Assembly (NCBI RefSeq): GCF_033100135.1
Contig: NZ_CP136920.1
Location: 3,715,001-3,779,000 of the forward strand
Source of the DNA: Rubellicoccus peritrichatus
Lineage (GTDB): Bacteria > Verrucomicrobiota > Verrucomicrobiia > Opitutales > Cerasicoccaceae
Length of the DNA stretch: 64,000 nucleotides
Direction: 5' to 3'
This document shows positions 18,105-27,700 of this stretch, piece by piece. The notes beneath the pieces were generated by a model. That model worked only from the letters and a program-made list of their open reading frames with translations. It searched no databases and had not been told where the DNA came from. The position numbers and the translations under genes are program-made. How positions within the stretch are numbered: position 1 is the first letter of the stretch; each line of letters begins with the position of its first letter.

Positions 18105-20843
18105 ATGCTGCCACGAATGAGTAGTTCGTCATCTTGCGCCATTTTCTTTTGTTTATCGCAGGTTTTGGTGGCTCAGGAAGAGCTCAAGCCCGTTGCAGAT
18201 CAAGAAGAGCCCATTGTTGAGATGGAGCCGTTTGTTGTCACCGGTTCATTACTCACTACTGATGATATTAAGTTCTTCTCACCCACAACAACACTGACTT
18301 ATGAAGATTTGATCCTCACTGGCAGTCAGACTCCAATCGAAAGTCTCCGTTTGTTACCATCCTTCTTCGGAGCGATGAATACCGAAAATGATAGTAATGG
18401 AGGCATTGGTACTGCTTCTCCTAATATTCGGGCAATTGGAACCTTACGTACGCTGACATTGATTAATGGCCGTCGCGCTGGGGGGAATAGTGCATTTGGC
18501 TTACAACCAGGTGGCTTTGCTGACTTAAATTTAATCCCGCAAGCTGCAATTAGTGAAATAGAAATATATAAGGCAGCAGCAAGCACGACTTATGGTTCTG
18601 ACGCCATTGGTGGAGTCGTTAATGTGCTTTTGGATGATCGATTTGAAGGAGTTCGTGCCAATGCACTTTATGGTGATACAACCGAGGGTGGTGGTGCTGT
18701 CCAGCAGTATTCCGTAACAGGTGGTTTTAATGTTGATGAGGATACACATATTACCGTGCTTGCCAGCTATTATGATCGCACGACTGTCTGGGCTCGGGAT
18801 CGCGATCTTTCGAAAACAACCAACTTTATTTCACGAGGTGGTACCAATCGTGGAAGCGCGACTTTTCCCGGGACTGCTCAAGCAACAACGAATGGAGGCT
18901 TGAATGGCATTCTTGCTCCTGGAGTAACCATTCCAACCAGTTCTGCAGACTATGTGACTTACAATCAAAACACTGATGCCTTTAATTTTAATGAGTTCGC
19001 GCCAGCAATTCCAGGGCAGGAAATCGTTAGCGGTTATGGAGCTATTCAACATGATCTCACTGATCAAGTCATGCTTTATGGCGATGTTCTTTATACCTAC
19101 ACCGACCAGGATAATGGATTAGCACCCGCACCATGGTCTGCATCCGCATTCTCACCACCCGCATTCTTTTCTGCAGTAGAAAACAGTCCACATAATCCTT
19201 TTGCGGCAGGAGAGCTTCAGCAGGTGAATTATCGGAGTTTTGAGCTGGGAGATTTAAAAGCCGGTTGGCAACGTAATGCAGTTCGTTTGGTTGGTGGTGC
19301 AACTGGAGAAATCGATGAACGATGGATTTGGGATTCTGCGGTTCTTTATACTCAAGAAAATATAACCGGCAGCTTTACGGGTATCGCCGATGCCACTCTG
19401 TTGACACCGTTTATTCAAAGCGGTCAGTTTAATCCTTTCGCTTCTGTTTCTCAGGGAGTTAATAACGGTATCGCTTTCGATAATGCAGCCGCCTTGCAGG
19501 CTGCAGCAACTTCTGCGCAGAACAAGTACTTTGAAAACCTATTTTCTTATGACGCAAAGGTTCAGGGCGACTTAATCGAATTACCTGCGGGATCTCTAAC
19601 TGGTGCCATTGGCGCCGAGTATCGTTATGAGTCAATAAGCGTTGACCCCGATCCACTTTGGGCAAGCGGAAATAATCTGGGTGGTGGTGGCTTAACCAGC
19701 TCATTTACTGGACAAAGAAATGTTGGTGCTGTTTTTGCCGAGACTATAGTGCCACTGGTGGCTCCAGGTCAGCATGTTACTGGTGTGCATCGTCTAGACC
19801 TTGATCTTGGATTGCGTTTTGAAGGATTTGATGACCGAGGGCAGGATCCTTTGGCTCCAGGGACAGAAGCACCAAACAGTTATAACAATCTTTCGTGGAA
19901 AGCTGCTTTAGGATACCAACCAACAGAAGGTATCACTATGAGTGGTAGTTTTGCTACAGGCTTTCGTGCTCCAACTCTCTACGAATCATATTCAACTCAG
20001 GTTGTTGATTTCCCCATCCTGATCGACTCAACTGGAGCAAGTCCTCCAGGTTTGGCGATACCTACAATTGTCAGGGGAAATCCCAATCTTGATCCTGAAA
20101 CTTCGCGCAGTTGGTCTGCGGGCATTGGATGGGAACCTCAGCAAATTGAAGGCCTTGCATTTGGTATCGATTATTATCATGTTACTATCGATGACGCTAT
20201 TGCAAATGGCGCGCAGTTTACATTGGATGCAAATAATCCAAGTTCAGTTATCCGTGATCCGGTTACTGGTCAGGTAAATGTCGTTTTCTCTCAGTTTTTC
20301 AATGCCTCGAGTATCACAACACAGGGTTTGGAATATACCGTAAGCTATGATCATGAGGTTACAGATGGCTTTCGCATCAGGACTAGCCTGGGTGTTAATC
20401 AAGTGCTGACTTATCGGGCAGATGTTCCGGGTATCGGTGATATTTCTTTCCTTGGACGCTACGTTGATAAGCGTTCCAATAACTTAAGCCCTGGAGCGGT
20501 TCCTCGTTGGAAGGGATTGGCCACTATTTTCTTCTTTGTTCGCAATTTTACATTTGGAACTACGGTTAATTATATTGGTAGCTATGAGGATGATCCTGCC
20601 TTCACGACCAATGGGGAAGGAAGGACCGTTGATGACTTTGCAGCCTTAAATCTAGTCGCTGCTTATACTTTTGAAAGTAGCGGTTCAAGCTGGCTAGATG
20701 GGCTGACTGCAACAGTCGGAGTGGACAATGTTTTTGATACGCCTCCACCATTTGCGGCAGGTGCTTTTGCTGATGGTTATGATACTTCACTCTATTCAAT
20801 TAGAAACCGTTTTGTTTACGGTGCATTGAGCAAACGTTTCTAG
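18105..20843 (+). CDS. TonB-dependent outer membrane receptor
   Basis: Outer-membrane active transporter driven by TonB/ExbBD; substrate unknown (siderophore, cobalamin or oligosaccharide). From the ATG at 18105 the protein has 912 aa with a signal peptide (MLPRMSSSSSCAIFFCLSQV...VAQEE). A TonB-box-like stretch (MEPFVVTG) and plug domain follow (about 35-190, with NIRAIGTLRTLTLINGRR and IYKAAASTTYGSDAIGGVV). The beta barrel runs to the end, which is a terminal phenylalanine (YGALSKRF), as required for BAM-dependent insertion. A TTG at 18069 would lengthen it by 12 residues. An NTF2-like gene follows by 12 bp. No SusD partner is present, as usual in Verrucomicrobia. Confidence 0.93.
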   Translation: MLPRMSSSSSCAIFFCLSQVLVAQEELKPVADQEEPIVEMEPFVVTGSLLTTDDIKFFSPTTTLTYEDLILTGSQTPIESLRLLPSFFGAMNTENDSNGGIGTASPNIRAIGTLRTLTLINGRRAGGNSAFGLQPGGFADLNLIPQAAISEIEIYKAAASTTYGSDAIGGVVNVLLDDRFEGVRANALYGDTTEGGGAVQQYSVTGGFNVDEDTHITVLASYYDRTTVWARDRDLSKTTNFISRGGTNRGSATFPGTAQATTNGGLNGILAPGVTIPTSSADYVTYNQNTDAFNFNEFAPAIPGQEIVSGYGAIQHDLTDQVMLYGDVLYTYTDQDNGLAPAPWSASAFSPPAFFSAVENSPHNPFAAGELQQVNYRSFELGDLKAGWQRNAVRLVGGATGEIDERWIWDSAVLYTQENITGSFTGIADATLLTPFIQSGQFNPFASVSQGVNNGIAFDNAAALQAAATSAQNKYFENLFSYDAKVQGDLIELPAGSLTGAIGAEYRYESISVDPDPLWASGNNLGGGGLTSSFTGQRNVGAVFAETIVPLVAPGQHVTGVHRLDLDLGLRFEGFDDRGQDPLAPGTEAPNSYNNLSWKAALGYQPTEGITMSGSFATGFRAPTLYESYSTQVVDFPILIDSTGASPPGLAIPTIVRGNPNLDPETSRSWSAGIGWEPQQIEGLAFGIDYYHVTIDDAIANGAQFTLDANNPSSVIRDPVTGQVNVVFSQFFNASSITTQGLEYTVSYDHEVTDGFRIRTSLGVNQVLTYRADVPGIGDISFLGRYVDKRSNNLSPGAVPRWKGLATIFFFVRNFTFGTTVNYIGSYEDDPAFTTNGEGRTVDDFAALNLVAAYTFESSGSSWLDGLTATVGVDNVFDTPPPFAAGAFADGYDTSLYSIRNRFVYGALSKRF

Positions 20844-20855
20844 GTTAATATTGGA

Positions 20856-21215
20856 GTGATTAAAGAAGACCCAATCTATGCCTTATTGGCAGATATGACA
20901 GAAGCCTGGAATAGCTGTGACCTGGATCGCTTTATGAGTGGTTATGCTCCTGGTTCAGATACTCTACTCCTTGTTAGTGGCAAAGAAATTCATGGATTTG
21001 ATGCCATTTATGCCCATTATAAAAAACTCTTTGAAAGTCTACCCGAGATGCCGCATCTTAGTGTAGAAATTCTTTCAGCAGAGTCCAATCATGACACTGC
21101 AAGATTTGAGCTTCGTTTTACGCTTGGAAGTGATGGAAAAAGCTTCACCGGACTATCAGTCATCACATTGATTAAATTGGATAATCGCTGGCTGATTGTT
21201 AAGGATTACTCCTAG
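20856..21215 (+). CDS. NTF2-like (SnoaL/DUF4440-type) protein
   Basis: A 119-aa alpha+beta-barrel protein from a GTG start. Features of the NTF2-like fold: an N-terminal helix MTEAWNSCDLDRFMSGYAPG, then the strand-turn LLLVSGKEIHGFDAIYAHYK, and a final strand pair (GLSVITLIKLDNRWLIVKDY). Such proteins bind small hydrophobic ligands or act as isomerases or hydrolases. Its position 12 bp after a TonB-dependent receptor suggests co-expression; what it binds is unknown. Confidence 0.82.
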   Translation: MIKEDPIYALLADMTEAWNSCDLDRFMSGYAPGSDTLLLVSGKEIHGFDAIYAHYKKLFESLPEMPHLSVEILSAESNHDTARFELRFTLGSDGKSFTGLSVITLIKLDNRWLIVKDYS

Positions 21216-21233
21216 TAGGGGGTCTTTTCGTGG

Positions 21234-21329
21234 CGTAAAAGAGGCAAAAGCGAAGCCAGAATGTGACATTTGAGTTTTCAAATGCCACATCCCGGTCTTC
21301 GTTTGCAGTTTTCGCAGTGTTGCTTTACG
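21234..21329. repeat. Long imperfect inverted repeat with 13-bp near-perfect core hairpin
   Basis: The core is ATGTGACATTTGA (21261-21273) and TCAAATGCCACAT (21278-21290), matching at 12 of 13 positions around a GTTT loop. The symmetry continues outward with gaps: GCAAAAGCGAAG on the left pairs with CTTCGTTTGC on the right, and CGTAAA (21234) pairs with TTTACG (21324). There is no T-run, so it is not an ordinary terminator; it looks like a mobile palindromic element or a structured RNA. Confidence 0.55.
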
Positions 21330-21382
21330 ATAGGCTTGCCTGCTTCGCCGCATTCGTGACAGTAAGTGCGGCGATTTAGACC
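21278..21382 (-). pseudogene. Possible zinc-ribbon gene fragment
   Basis: On the - strand, a 34-codon open stretch between two stops reads a double-CxxC zinc ribbon (TYCHECGEAGKP and HCENCKRRPGCG). It has no ATG, GTG or TTG start, so it cannot be an intact gene; it may be a remnant or part of the repeat element it overlaps. It resembles DksA/TraR-like or L32-like zinc knuckles only in cysteine spacing. Confidence 0.3.
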
Positions 21383-21523
21383 TCATTTGTGGCATTTTGT
21401 GCTTATCCTGGCAAAAAGTTGAATGAGTGGTCGTGGTCTAAAATTCCATGGTATGTCTCATTGAATTAGATTCACACTCATGTAATGGTGGTGATTAGTT
21501 CGCTTTAGACTGAAAAAATATAT

Positions 21524-21781
21524 TTATTGGGCGACGGCATCCAACTCAAACGCTACCATTTTCTGAGTGTCAGACATGTTTAAGCCGATAGAAATAACAC
21601 GCTTTGCTTCAGCCAGACTCGCTGGAGATAAGTGAAGCGGTCTCAAATCAATTTCCATTACGGGTTTCTGAAAGTTTCTGTTTGTGATTCCTTGAAATGA
21701 ACACGCTAGAACGGGTTCTTTTCGAATGGGAATTACAATGGAGCCTTTTTGATCTGATGAATTATCTAATGGAGTATGCAT
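21524..21781 (-). CDS. Hypothetical protein (low confidence)
   Basis: An open frame of 85 aa from ATG 21781 (or 103 aa from a TTG at 21835), starting MHTPLDNSSDQKGSIVIPIR. No signal peptide, membrane helix or known motif. It is the only plausible gene in a 940-bp AT-rich gap between the NTF2-like gene and rmuC. Its C-terminal half (EIDLRPLHLSPASLAEAKRV) has normal protein-like composition. The rest of the gap (21836-22157) holds nothing I can identify. Confidence 0.35.
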   Translation of the reverse strand: MHTPLDNSSDQKGSIVIPIRKEPVLACSFQGITNRNFQKPVMEIDLRPLHLSPASLAEAKRVISIGLNMSDTQKMVAFELDAVAQ

Positions 21782-22157
21782 GTTTTGAGTAGTGGGTATT
21801 TTCGATGCACAGTCTATGAACCTAAGTAGGCTCAATGTTGTGTATTTCTGTGCGAAAAGATGGGTGAGCAGTGAATTTACTGGATTTATGGCGTTCGATT
21901 CTACGAAAGCCTATATTGTATGAGATAGTTTCGATCAGAGATTTGATAGTTTTACTCATTGTTATATCCATTTTGCTTAATTCTATGATTTTAGATATCT
22001 GAATTAAACTTTGATTGATACTATTGATGATGTAATTTTAGAAAAGCTTTCTGAACCCTAAAAATTATGGGGGTAGTGCTCTCTCTTCGTGGAAAGCCTA
22101 CTATTGGACAAGAATAGGGCTATTGCTCTATTCTGAGTTCATGTGAGATAAAGGCTC

Positions 22158-23543
22158 CTACAGCTCTTTGTCAGCTTTCGCATTCAGCTCCTCAGCGGTC
22201 ATATTGAGTAGATTCTCATTCGCTTGCTCAAGTGGTTCGATTACCTTATTCGTCGTTGCCTGCAGCTCGCGAAAGCGACGGGCAGTAGGCAGCAATCGAC
22301 TTTCGACAGACCTGACTGCATCATTGTAAGCGTCGGTTGCAGTATCCAGTCCCTTGCGAATTTTGCCTAAATGTTTTCCAAGGACGCCAACACGCTCATA
22401 AAGCTCATTTCCAAGTCGACTGATCTCAGCTGCCTCACGTGCTATTGCTTCCTGACGCCAGCCAAATGCAACAGCTTTCAAAAGAGCAATCAGCGTTGTC
22501 GGTGTTGCTAAAATAACGCGGTTCTCAACACCGTAATCAATCAGTGCCGCATCCTGCTGTAGGGCAGCACTGAAGAACGACTCGCCAGGTAGAAAGAGGA
22601 CTACGAATTCCGGTGCTTCCTTGAATTGTTTCCAATACTGTTTGCTACCAAGTTTCTTAAGGTGATCTCTTACCTGTCTTGCGTGGTCGGCCATATGTTT
22701 TGCTTGGACATCTGGATTCCCAGCTTCCAGTGCCTCAAGATAGGCTGCCAATGGTGCTTTGGCATCCACCACTACTAAACGGTCATTTGGTAGATGAACC
22801 AGCATATCAGGGCGCTGTGGTCCATCTTCAGTTGCAACTGAAGTCTGTTCTGTAAAATCACAATGGTTGATCAAGCCTGCCATTTCGACAGTGCGACGAA
22901 GCTGCATTTCGCCCCAACGACCGCGAACCTGGGGAGCTCTAAGGGCCTTGACCAGATTGGCAGTTTCTGACTGCAGGCTGACGCCCATTGTCATGAGATG
23001 CTTGATCTGTTCGGTAAGGGCAACATTAGCGTTATTGCGGACTTTCTCCAGATTCTGAATCTTCTCATCCACTTTATCCAAGCTTTCGCGAATGGGCAGT
23101 ACCATGCGATCAATTGCAATCTGGCGTTTTTCCAAGTCGCCCTTAGCGTTTTCTTGGAACTTCTCGAGATTTACTTTCGCAAGTTTGAGAAACTCCTCAT
23201 TGTTCGATTTTAGCGCATCTGCTGACAATGCTTTAAACTTATCGGCAAAAATTTCCTGAATTCTCTCCAGGCGCTTAATTTGTTCTGCATCAGCCTCACG
23301 TCGTGTCTCGGCTTCCCGTAGCTTTAGGGCCAGTTCATTGGCGCGTTGGCTTTCTGCTTTATGTAATTCAAGGTCTCTGTCTTGTGACGCTTTCTGCTCA
23401 GCAAGAGCAGTTTTTACGTTATTGGACTCGGATTCAAGGCGTTGCTGGAGCAAACGAGCACGCTGAGTGGTGACGACGTAGGTAATTACCGCGCCTATTG
23501 CCAAGCCGAATAAAAGAAATACGAATGAAAGTGAGCTGATCAT
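22158..23543 (-). CDS. rmuC: DNA recombination protein RmuC homolog
   Basis: RmuC-family protein of 461 aa, a predicted membrane-anchored nuclease-fold protein that limits inversions at short inverted repeats in E. coli. An N-terminal membrane helix (LSFVFLLFGLAIGAVITYVV) is followed by a long coiled coil (about 25-160) and the RmuC domain: VRGRWGEMQLRRTVEMAGL, RPDMLVHLPNDRLVVVDAK and FVVLFLPGESFFSAALQQD. I prefer the ATG at 23543 over a GTG at 23567, because the GTG would leave only 10 bp before the divergent gene; AAGGA lies upstream of the ATG. Confidence 0.93.
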   Translation of the reverse strand: MISSLSFVFLLFGLAIGAVITYVVTTQRARLLQQRLESESNNVKTALAEQKASQDRDLELHKAESQRANELALKLREAETRREADAEQIKRLERIQEIFADKFKALSADALKSNNEEFLKLAKVNLEKFQENAKGDLEKRQIAIDRMVLPIRESLDKVDEKIQNLEKVRNNANVALTEQIKHLMTMGVSLQSETANLVKALRAPQVRGRWGEMQLRRTVEMAGLINHCDFTEQTSVATEDGPQRPDMLVHLPNDRLVVVDAKAPLAAYLEALEAGNPDVQAKHMADHARQVRDHLKKLGSKQYWKQFKEAPEFVVLFLPGESFFSAALQQDAALIDYGVENRVILATPTTLIALLKAVAFGWRQEAIAREAAEISRLGNELYERVGVLGKHLGKIRKGLDTATDAYNDAVRSVESRLLPTARRFRELQATTNKVIEPLEQANENLLNMTAEELNAKADKEL

Positions 23544-23577
23544 TGACCGGGAACTATCCTTTGACACATTGATCTAA

Positions 23578-24549
23578 GTGTCTATTCGCAAATTCATCTG
23601 CATCCTGGTCTTTCTTTCATTTGCACCTCTTGGTTTCACTATTGAGCGGGAGGTTTGGGACGAGTATCGTATAGCTTTGGTTGGTCAGACAACAGCTGAT
23701 CCATTGTATTCAGCTGTGCAGGCTGGTGCTCTGGCCGCCGCTAATGATTTAGAGATGGAACTTCGCCTTGAAATTGAAATTGATTTCAAAACTCAGCGGC
23801 GTGCGAATGTGGATATGCAGGTGAAGGCTCTCAATGACTGTTTCCTGGCGGGTGTCGATGGAGTTATTCTAAACCCGATAAAAGACCCCAGGCTAAATGA
23901 AGCAGTCGGTTTTCTCGTAGAGCAAGATATCCCTGTTGTCGTCTATCGGAATGTTTCCGGTATAGATCAGGCATTGGCCCGTGTTTATACTGATCAAAAA
24001 AGAATGGGCGAGCAGGGGATGGAGCACTTAAAAGACGCAATTGGACCACGTGGCAAGGCGGTTGCGGTTCTGTCCAGTAACTCGGGTGATCTTGTTGCTA
24101 ATCAAAGACTAGCTGGTGCTAAGGCCTATGCTGATACACATAATATCGGATTGTACGGTGTCTTTCCAACTGCAGAAGAAATTGGTGCTGCTGTGAATAC
24201 GGTTGATTCAGTGACCAGAGGGGATCGCGATGGCAAGCTCTACGGTTGGCTCTTTTTGGGAGATTGGCCAATCTCGGGAGGAGCTGATCTTCCATGGCAG
24301 CCTGGGAAGATGCCCTGTGTGGCTATTGGTGCTCATCCAGCTCAGTTGAGGTATTTACAGTTGGATTATGTGGATGCATTGATTGCAAACGATGCCTATC
24401 AATGGGGATATCAGTCGGTTAAGGTTATGATCGATAAGTTGCATTCTAAAAAAAGTCCTGAATCCCGTGATATCACGGTACCTGCAGAGGTCGTCACTCG
24501 TGGCAATCTGGATGAGTTCCTCAGCCGCTGGTCGCAGTGGTTACGATAA
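23578..24549 (+). CDS. Periplasmic substrate-binding protein, sugar type (type 1 fold)
   Basis: Secreted ligand-binding protein of 323 aa of the RbsB/Peripla_BP_4 family, which binds sugars or autoinducers for ABC transport or chemosensing. A short signal peptide (MSIRKFICILVFLSFAPLGF) precedes the mature chain. Family features: the first strand YRIALVGQTTADPLYSAVQA, GVDGVILNPIKDPRLNEAV and VYTDQKRMGEQGMEHL. Start is a GTG. No ABC permease or ATPase is adjacent, so it must serve a distant transporter or a sensor. Head-to-head with rmuC. Confidence 0.85.
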   Translation: MSIRKFICILVFLSFAPLGFTIEREVWDEYRIALVGQTTADPLYSAVQAGALAAANDLEMELRLEIEIDFKTQRRANVDMQVKALNDCFLAGVDGVILNPIKDPRLNEAVGFLVEQDIPVVVYRNVSGIDQALARVYTDQKRMGEQGMEHLKDAIGPRGKAVAVLSSNSGDLVANQRLAGAKAYADTHNIGLYGVFPTAEEIGAAVNTVDSVTRGDRDGKLYGWLFLGDWPISGGADLPWQPGKMPCVAIGAHPAQLRYLQLDYVDALIANDAYQWGYQSVKVMIDKLHSKKSPESRDITVPAEVVTRGNLDEFLSRWSQWLR

Positions 24550-24681
24550 GATAATCACGGCTTAAGCCAATGCAGCTGCAATGCAGTGGGGCAACTTGTT
24601 TCAATTGGTCATAGCCGGCATTTCTGTAATCCAGCTTCCGCTATAGGCTGAGACTTTGTTGCGTTACTTTTAGGCGAAGGC

Positions 24682-24710
24682 TTGACATTTGGTTATTTAA
24701 TAAATATTAA
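24682..24710 (+). promoter_or_regulatory. Sigma-70-type promoter of the Verru_Chthon cassette gene (possibly leaderless)
   Basis: TTGACA (24682-24687), a 17-bp spacer and TATTAA (24705-24710). The predicted transcription start falls at or near the GTG start codon at 24717, so the mRNA could be leaderless. The -35 box is a perfect consensus match. Confidence 0.55.
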
Positions 24711-24716
24711 ATAGGT

Positions 24717-27700
24717 GTGAAAAAAAATCCTATCCCTAGGTTTTTGAGTTGTCCTTGCCGGACTCAATCAGTTGCGAATGCATTCGCGAATCGCAAGCAT
24801 TCTGGTTTTGCCATCGTCATTGCGATTGGACTGATGGCGATGATTCTTCTTATGTTGATCAGCCTAACGACTTTGATTCAAATCGAGGTTTCCTCTGCCT
24901 CCGTGGAGAAAAATCAGTTCACGGCAAGGGCAAATGCTCTTTTAGGGCTCGGAGTCGCATTAGGAGAAATACAACGAACGCTTGGGCCTGATGCGAGAGT
25001 CACTACGCGTGGGGAGCTTTGGGATGATGACCCCAATACGGTAACCACAGCCTTGAACCATCCATGGCTGACTGCTGTGTTTGACCCAAGGTATTCGGGA
25101 AGTCTGCCGCATTTTTTGATTAGTGGAAACGAGCATCTGACATTTGATCCAGCAAGTGCAACAAGCTATCCCAGTGGCTATCTTCATGCAAATGCCTCGG
25201 CTTTGTCAGATCCGGACAATAATCAGGATACCGCTTGGTTGGTCCATGACCCTGACGATTTATATCGTTCCATCATCGCTCCTAAGGTCAGCACTAACTC
25301 AAGTGGACAGCCTGGTTCTTATGCCTATGTTGTGCTGGATGAAGGTTTGAAGGTAAAAGCGAACCGCAACTCGGAAAGCACTGCCGCGGGGCTTGACAAT
25401 GTAGTTCCAGATTATGCATCACCAGAGTTTTATGGAATATCCACACTCCCTGGACTGTCCGCTGTTCAGAGTGAAAGTGAAATTTGGAATGCAATCCTGC
25501 GGGGTTATGATCTTAACAGCTTGGATGCTGCTTTGGATAACAATAGTGTCACTGACGCGCTACAGCATGAAGTCACTTTTGGTAGCTACGGTCTTATAAC
25601 GAAAACAATTCGAGATGAAGATGATCAAGACACTGGTGATGTCTGGGGCGGGCTTAAAAGTGATTTAAGTGTGGTTTTGAGAGATGATGACTTACCAGAT
25701 GCTTTTGAAGGAGAGCGGATTTTTGAGGCTAAGACCAATCTTTCCACTGATGATGGAGGCCCACTTTGGGACCAGCTCCATTCTTTTGTTCAGTTGGAGC
25801 CAGCATCTTCTTCAGCTGCCGATGCTGGATATACCCCAAGACCTTACACTGGAGAAATCCATGGCGTCGGCCCGGTCATTGCTTTAATGCAACTCCATGT
25901 CAATGTGGTTGTGGTTGAGGAGTCCTCTGGTAATTACAGTGTCTGGTATTACATGCGTCCGGCGGTGGTGCTTTGGAATCCCTACGATGCAAAACTCGAT
26001 GCGACTTCTTATTATGCGGAGTCCCAGTTGTCGAATAGTTCTATCCTCCGTTGGAAGCATCGATTGGAGATTGAAAGCGACATGGGCGGCACAACATACA
26101 TTCCCGGCCCAACTGCTTCTGACCATCAATCTGTTGACATGACGACTCCTGTGAATGGCAGAATCCCCATGCATTTGGATATTGGACGTTCCATGGAACC
26201 TGGGGAAGCTATTGTTTTCACGCCTGAGCTACCTTACGAGGAGGTAAATGATGGAGTGACGCCGTGGCGCCTGACTCCAGGTTTTCGCGGTGGCTTTAGT
26301 TTCGCCTACAAAGTACCCGGATCTAATTTCTCCCTGGACCCTCTAGACACGCATCAAATTACATTTTTAGAGACTTTGTCAGATTCACGTTTCAGTGGCA
26401 TTTTGAGACTTGCCAATACGCAAGCGGAGTTGGAAACGGATCCGCTGCATTATGTTCAACGACTTAACCTTTCGGGTTTCACGAAGTCGAGCCAGCAAAG
26501 TAAACTTCAAGCTGAGGCATCAGAACAGTTGTCAATTTATTCACTGGTTGATGCACAAGATTCGATAGAAGATATTCCTGCCAATTTTGCTTATCGCAGT
26601 GGAATGAAGTTCGGGTCCAATCGACTCGAAAGTTATGAATCCAGTACGCCCAATGGGGCAGACTATTTTCGTATCCAATGGCTTGAAGATTACAACCCGC
26701 GAGCACCTTACTCTGGCCGCTCACCGTTAGAGTATGAAGCATCCAGTAGTTCTAATGGAGGTACTGGTGATAACCCGTCCTTTATGGGGGAGTTCTTTAC
26801 GACCCAGGAGCTAAGTGCGGATCCCAATGATCCGGAAGTACCGCATACTTCGGACAATGCTTACGTTGGCTTTACCGATTCAGTTGGAGGCTCAACACAT
26901 GCTACGCTTTTTCATTTACCTAGAAGTTTCGCTGAGTTTCAGTCCATTGGAGATTTGATGCACGCGGGGCTCACGATGACTTCAGGTTTTACGGATGCAG
27001 TTAACAATTGGAAGTGGATGAGCTATACTCCAGCTTTTGCAATTGGAAACTCTCTTGCTGATCCGCGATTGGATTTGAATCAAACTTATCGTGATGAATG
27101 GCCGGATTTTAATTTTTCCGGAGCGGGTGTTGCGACTGCCCCAGCTCATTATGATTTTTCATATCATCTCAATAAAGCCCTTTGGGATGACTACTTCTTT
27201 TCATCACAATTGGAAGCAGTTGCCGATACTGGAGTTTTCAATCCGCAAAACAATCGTGTGGTCGCTGTGGATGAGGATGATATTACAGTTTTGGATGACT
27301 TCCAACTGGCAGCATCGAATTTGATGATCGACGGTGCTTTCAATGTAAATTCGACATCTGTCGAAGCATGGGAAGCTTTGCTAGGGGCGTATCTGGGAAC
27401 TGAAGTTACGACTCGGGAAGCAGGTGATTTTCAGGATGCTGAACGCTCTCCATTGGTCCGTTCTCTTTATCCAGTTGCTGGGCTTGCTGATGGAGAAGAT
27501 GAAAATGCACCGGAGCTGGCAGTCAATTACCTGGGTTTTCGTGCATTAAGTAAGACTGAAATTCGTCGTCTTGCCGAAGAGATTGTTAAGCAAGTCAAAA
27601 CCCGTGGGCCATTTCTTTCGATGTCGGAATTCGTTAATCGTTCTCCAGTGCCGTTCAGTGCGCAGGGAAGGTCGATCTCTAATCTTGTAGATTGGCAACT

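Noticed and set aside
21156-21395. 79-aa - strand open frame across the inverted repeat
   Set aside because: It overlaps the real NTF2-like gene and its composition comes from the palindrome; the other frame with CxxC pairs is more protein-like but has no start.
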